In this document: positions 5,529 through 6,875 of the stretch, one piece after another
How the letters are laid out: the number at the start of each line of letters is the position of its first letter
How positions within the stretch are numbered: the stretch's first letter is position 1
Assembly (NCBI GenBank): GCA_013349735.1
Contig: DUZC01000242.1
Coordinates: 1-6,875, forward strand
DNA length: 6,875 bases
Origin: Rhodospirillaceae bacterium
Lineage (GTDB): Bacteria; Pseudomonadota; Alphaproteobacteria; Rhodospirillales; Magnetospirillaceae
Direction of reading: 5' to 3'
Notes under the pieces: generated by a model
What the model was told of the DNA's origin: nothing
The model's input: only the letters and a program-made list of their open reading frames with translations
Databases searched by the model: none
Made by a program: the position numbers and the translations under genes

Positions 5529-6875
5529 TCACAGATCGTGGCCGGAATAAGAACAATTGAACGATTTATTACAGAGCGGAAAGTCAGCAACAATATTGCC
5601 TTCGATAACCGCCTCGAGCAGCGGCCACTGAAACCATGAGGGATCACGAAGATGGCAGCGCAGGACTTTGCCATCCTCATCCAAGCGTACCCAGACCAAA
5701 ACATCGCCCCGGAAACTCTCAACCAAAGCCAAGCCTTCCGACGCGACGCCGGCGCCGCGGACCGTGTCGACCCGAACAGGTCCCTCGGACAAGCCATCGA
5801 GGATCTGTTCAATCAGACCAAGACTTTGCCCGACTTCGACAATACGCACCCAGACCCTGGCATTGACGTCGCCACGATGCACAACCGGTGCCCCGAACAA
5901 CATTTCATCATAAGGCGCGTAGGCCAGACTCCGACGGCAGTCAAATCCGCGCCCCGAGGCCCGACCCACAAAGCCCCCTGCCCCAAAGCGCCGCGCCAAG
6001 GCCGGACTGAGATGGCCGGTGCCCACTGTCCGGTCCTTTAGGGAGGCCGTATTGTCGTAAAGTTCGGCCAGCCGGGGGAAACGATGCCTGGCCTCGTCCA
6101 ACAAGGCGCGGATCGTAGCCAGATGTTCGCTGTCGAGATCACAGGCGACGCCGCCCGGCTGGATCCGATCCATCATCAGGCGATGCCCGAAGCACAAGGC
6201 CGCGGTCCGCAGAACTTTTTCTCGTAAAACACTGCAATGAGCCTGCATCAGCGAGAAGGAGGCATCATTGCAGACGGCTCCGATGTCACCGAAGTGATTG
6301 GCCAGGCGCTCCAGTTCGGCCATTAAGGCGCGTAACCAGACGGCCCGCGCCGGCACCTCAATAGCCAGGGCCGCTTCAACCGCCCGGGCAAAGGCAAAGG
6401 AATAGGCGACCGTCGCGTCGCCCGAGACACGCGCGGCCAATTTGCTGGCCTGCTTAAGGTCGGCCCCGACCATCAGCCCTTCGACGCCTTTATGAACATA
6501 GCCCAGACGCTCTTCCAATCGCACCACCGTCTCGCCATTGGCGGTAAAACGGAAATGCCCGGGCTCGATAATGCCGGCATGAACCGGACCGACCGGAATG
6601 ACATGAAGACTTTGTCCTTCCGCCGGCAGGAAACTATAAGCGGCCATCGCCTCGGCCGCGCCGGGACAGGCAGACAAAGGTCGACGCAGGCCCCAGCGAC
6701 CATGGTCCAGCCAGGGCCGAAGATCGGCGCCACCCTCGGCTTCCAGACCGTATAAGTCGGCAATGGTGCGCTCAAGACGCTGGGCCGGCGCATGCAACCG
6801 CCCCACCGAAGGAAAACGCCCATCCGGGCAATCCAGCGAAAGCAGCCAGACCGCCGCGTCGGCCTCATCCAGGAC
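5529..6875 (-). CDS. NuoCD/HycE/HyfG-like large subunit lacking the [NiFe] cysteines (5' end beyond window)
   Basis: Catalytic-type large subunit of a group 4 hydrogenase-related, Complex I-like membrane complex. The frame is open to the right edge, giving at least 448 residues; the start lies outside. Numbered from the edge, about 1-60 is the end of a NuoC-like domain (GRFPSVGRLHAPAQRLERTI, then WLDHGRWG), fused to a NuoD-like domain as in HycE and HyfG. IPVGPVHAGIIEPGHFRF (about 93-110) and GYVHKGVEGL (about 125-134) match HycE-type proteins. Where hydrogenases have RxCGxC and then His, this protein reads RVSGDATVAY (149-158; bases 6402-6431). At the C-terminus, in place of DPCxxC it reads SFNCSYSGHDL and stops (bases 5532-5564). 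All four nickel-ligand positions are therefore non-cysteine and there is no cleavable tail. This is seen in the sequence; that it belongs to the Ehr-type complexes without nickel is inference. The small-subunit gene follows after 12 bases. Confidence 0.92.
   Translation of the reverse strand, partial: VLDEADAAVWLLSLDCPDGRFPSVGRLHAPAQRLERTIADLYGLEAEGGADLRPWLDHGRWGLRRPLSACPGAAEAMAAYSFLPAEGQSLHVIPVGPVHAGIIEPGHFRFTANGETVVRLEERLGYVHKGVEGLMVGADLKQASKLAARVSGDATVAYSFAFARAVEAALAIEVPARAVWLRALMAELERLANHFGDIGAVCNDASFSLMQAHCSVLREKVLRTAALCFGHRLMMDRIQPGGVACDLDSEHLATIRALLDEARHRFPRLAELYDNTASLKDRTVGTGHLSPALARRFGAGGFVGRASGRGFDCRRSLAYAPYDEMLFGAPVVHRGDVNARVWVRIVEVGQSLGLIEQILDGLSEGPVRVDTVRGAGVASEGLALVESFRGDVLVWVRLDEDGKVLRCHLRDPSWFQWPLLEAVIEGNIVADFPLCNKSFNCSYSGHDL

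Noticed and set aside
5529..6806. A complete 425-codon large-subunit gene starting at GTG 6806
   Set aside because: The frame continues uninterrupted to the window edge, and the upstream residues (VLDEADAAVWLLSLDCPDG and on) continue the NuoC-like domain. The GTG is internal and the gene is 5'-truncated by the window.
5529..6875. Reading the large/small subunit pair as a genuine Hyf or formate hydrogenlyase hydrogenase
   Set aside because: None of the nickel-ligand cysteines is present at the L1 or L2 positions, so a hydrogen-evolving or hydrogen-oxidising role is not supported.
5001..6875. Reading the pair as the organism's standard respiratory Complex I NuoB/NuoCD
   Set aside because: The small subunit has the CxxC spacing of HycG rather than the adjacent cysteines of NuoB. 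The gene order (CD-like, then B-like as last gene) and the HycE-like motifs also differ from a nuo operon.

Overview
The window reads as ordinary chromosomal DNA of a moderately GC-rich proteobacterium. It is probably an alphaproteobacterium of the Rhodospirillales type. That placement is inferred from overall protein character and from the group-4-hydrogenase-like gene pair, not from any marker gene. Coding density is very high. Seven genes fill nearly everything, and no RNA genes, mobile elements, CRISPR arrays or long non-coding stretches are visible.

Layout. (1) 1-1687, minus strand: a large MscS-family (YbiO-like) mechanosensitive channel with a signal peptide, many membrane spans and the pore-lining helix; its C-terminus lies beyond the left edge. 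(2) 1772-2110, plus: a small ArsC/YfgD-type arsenate-reductase-family protein, divergent from the channel. (3) 2107-4052, minus: a probable two-gene unit, a YibF-like glutathione S-transferase followed by rmuC. (4) 4180-5004, plus: rlmJ, the 23S rRNA A2030 N6-methyltransferase. (5) 5001-6875, minus: the distal end of an operon encoding a membrane-bound complex related to Complex I and group 4 [NiFe] hydrogenases. It has a NuoCD/HycE/HyfG-like large subunit, truncated by the right edge at its N-terminus, followed by a NuoB/HycG/HyfI-like iron-sulfur small subunit. The membrane subunits, if present, should lie to the right.

The most interesting feature is this last pair. The large subunit aligns well with HycE-type proteins, but both places where the four nickel-binding cysteines should sit carry other residues, and the protein ends where a mature hydrogenase large subunit would end. 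The small subunit keeps its [4Fe-4S] cysteines. This points to an energy-converting-hydrogenase-related (Ehr-type) complex that has electron-transfer machinery but no [NiFe] site, with an unknown redox substrate. Such complexes are known in outline but biochemically obscure. Smaller points are two convergent gene pairs whose stop codons overlap in four bases, a DPAY in place of DPPY in the RlmJ catalytic motif, and start-site corrections for the GST and rmuC genes. I found no clearly new system.
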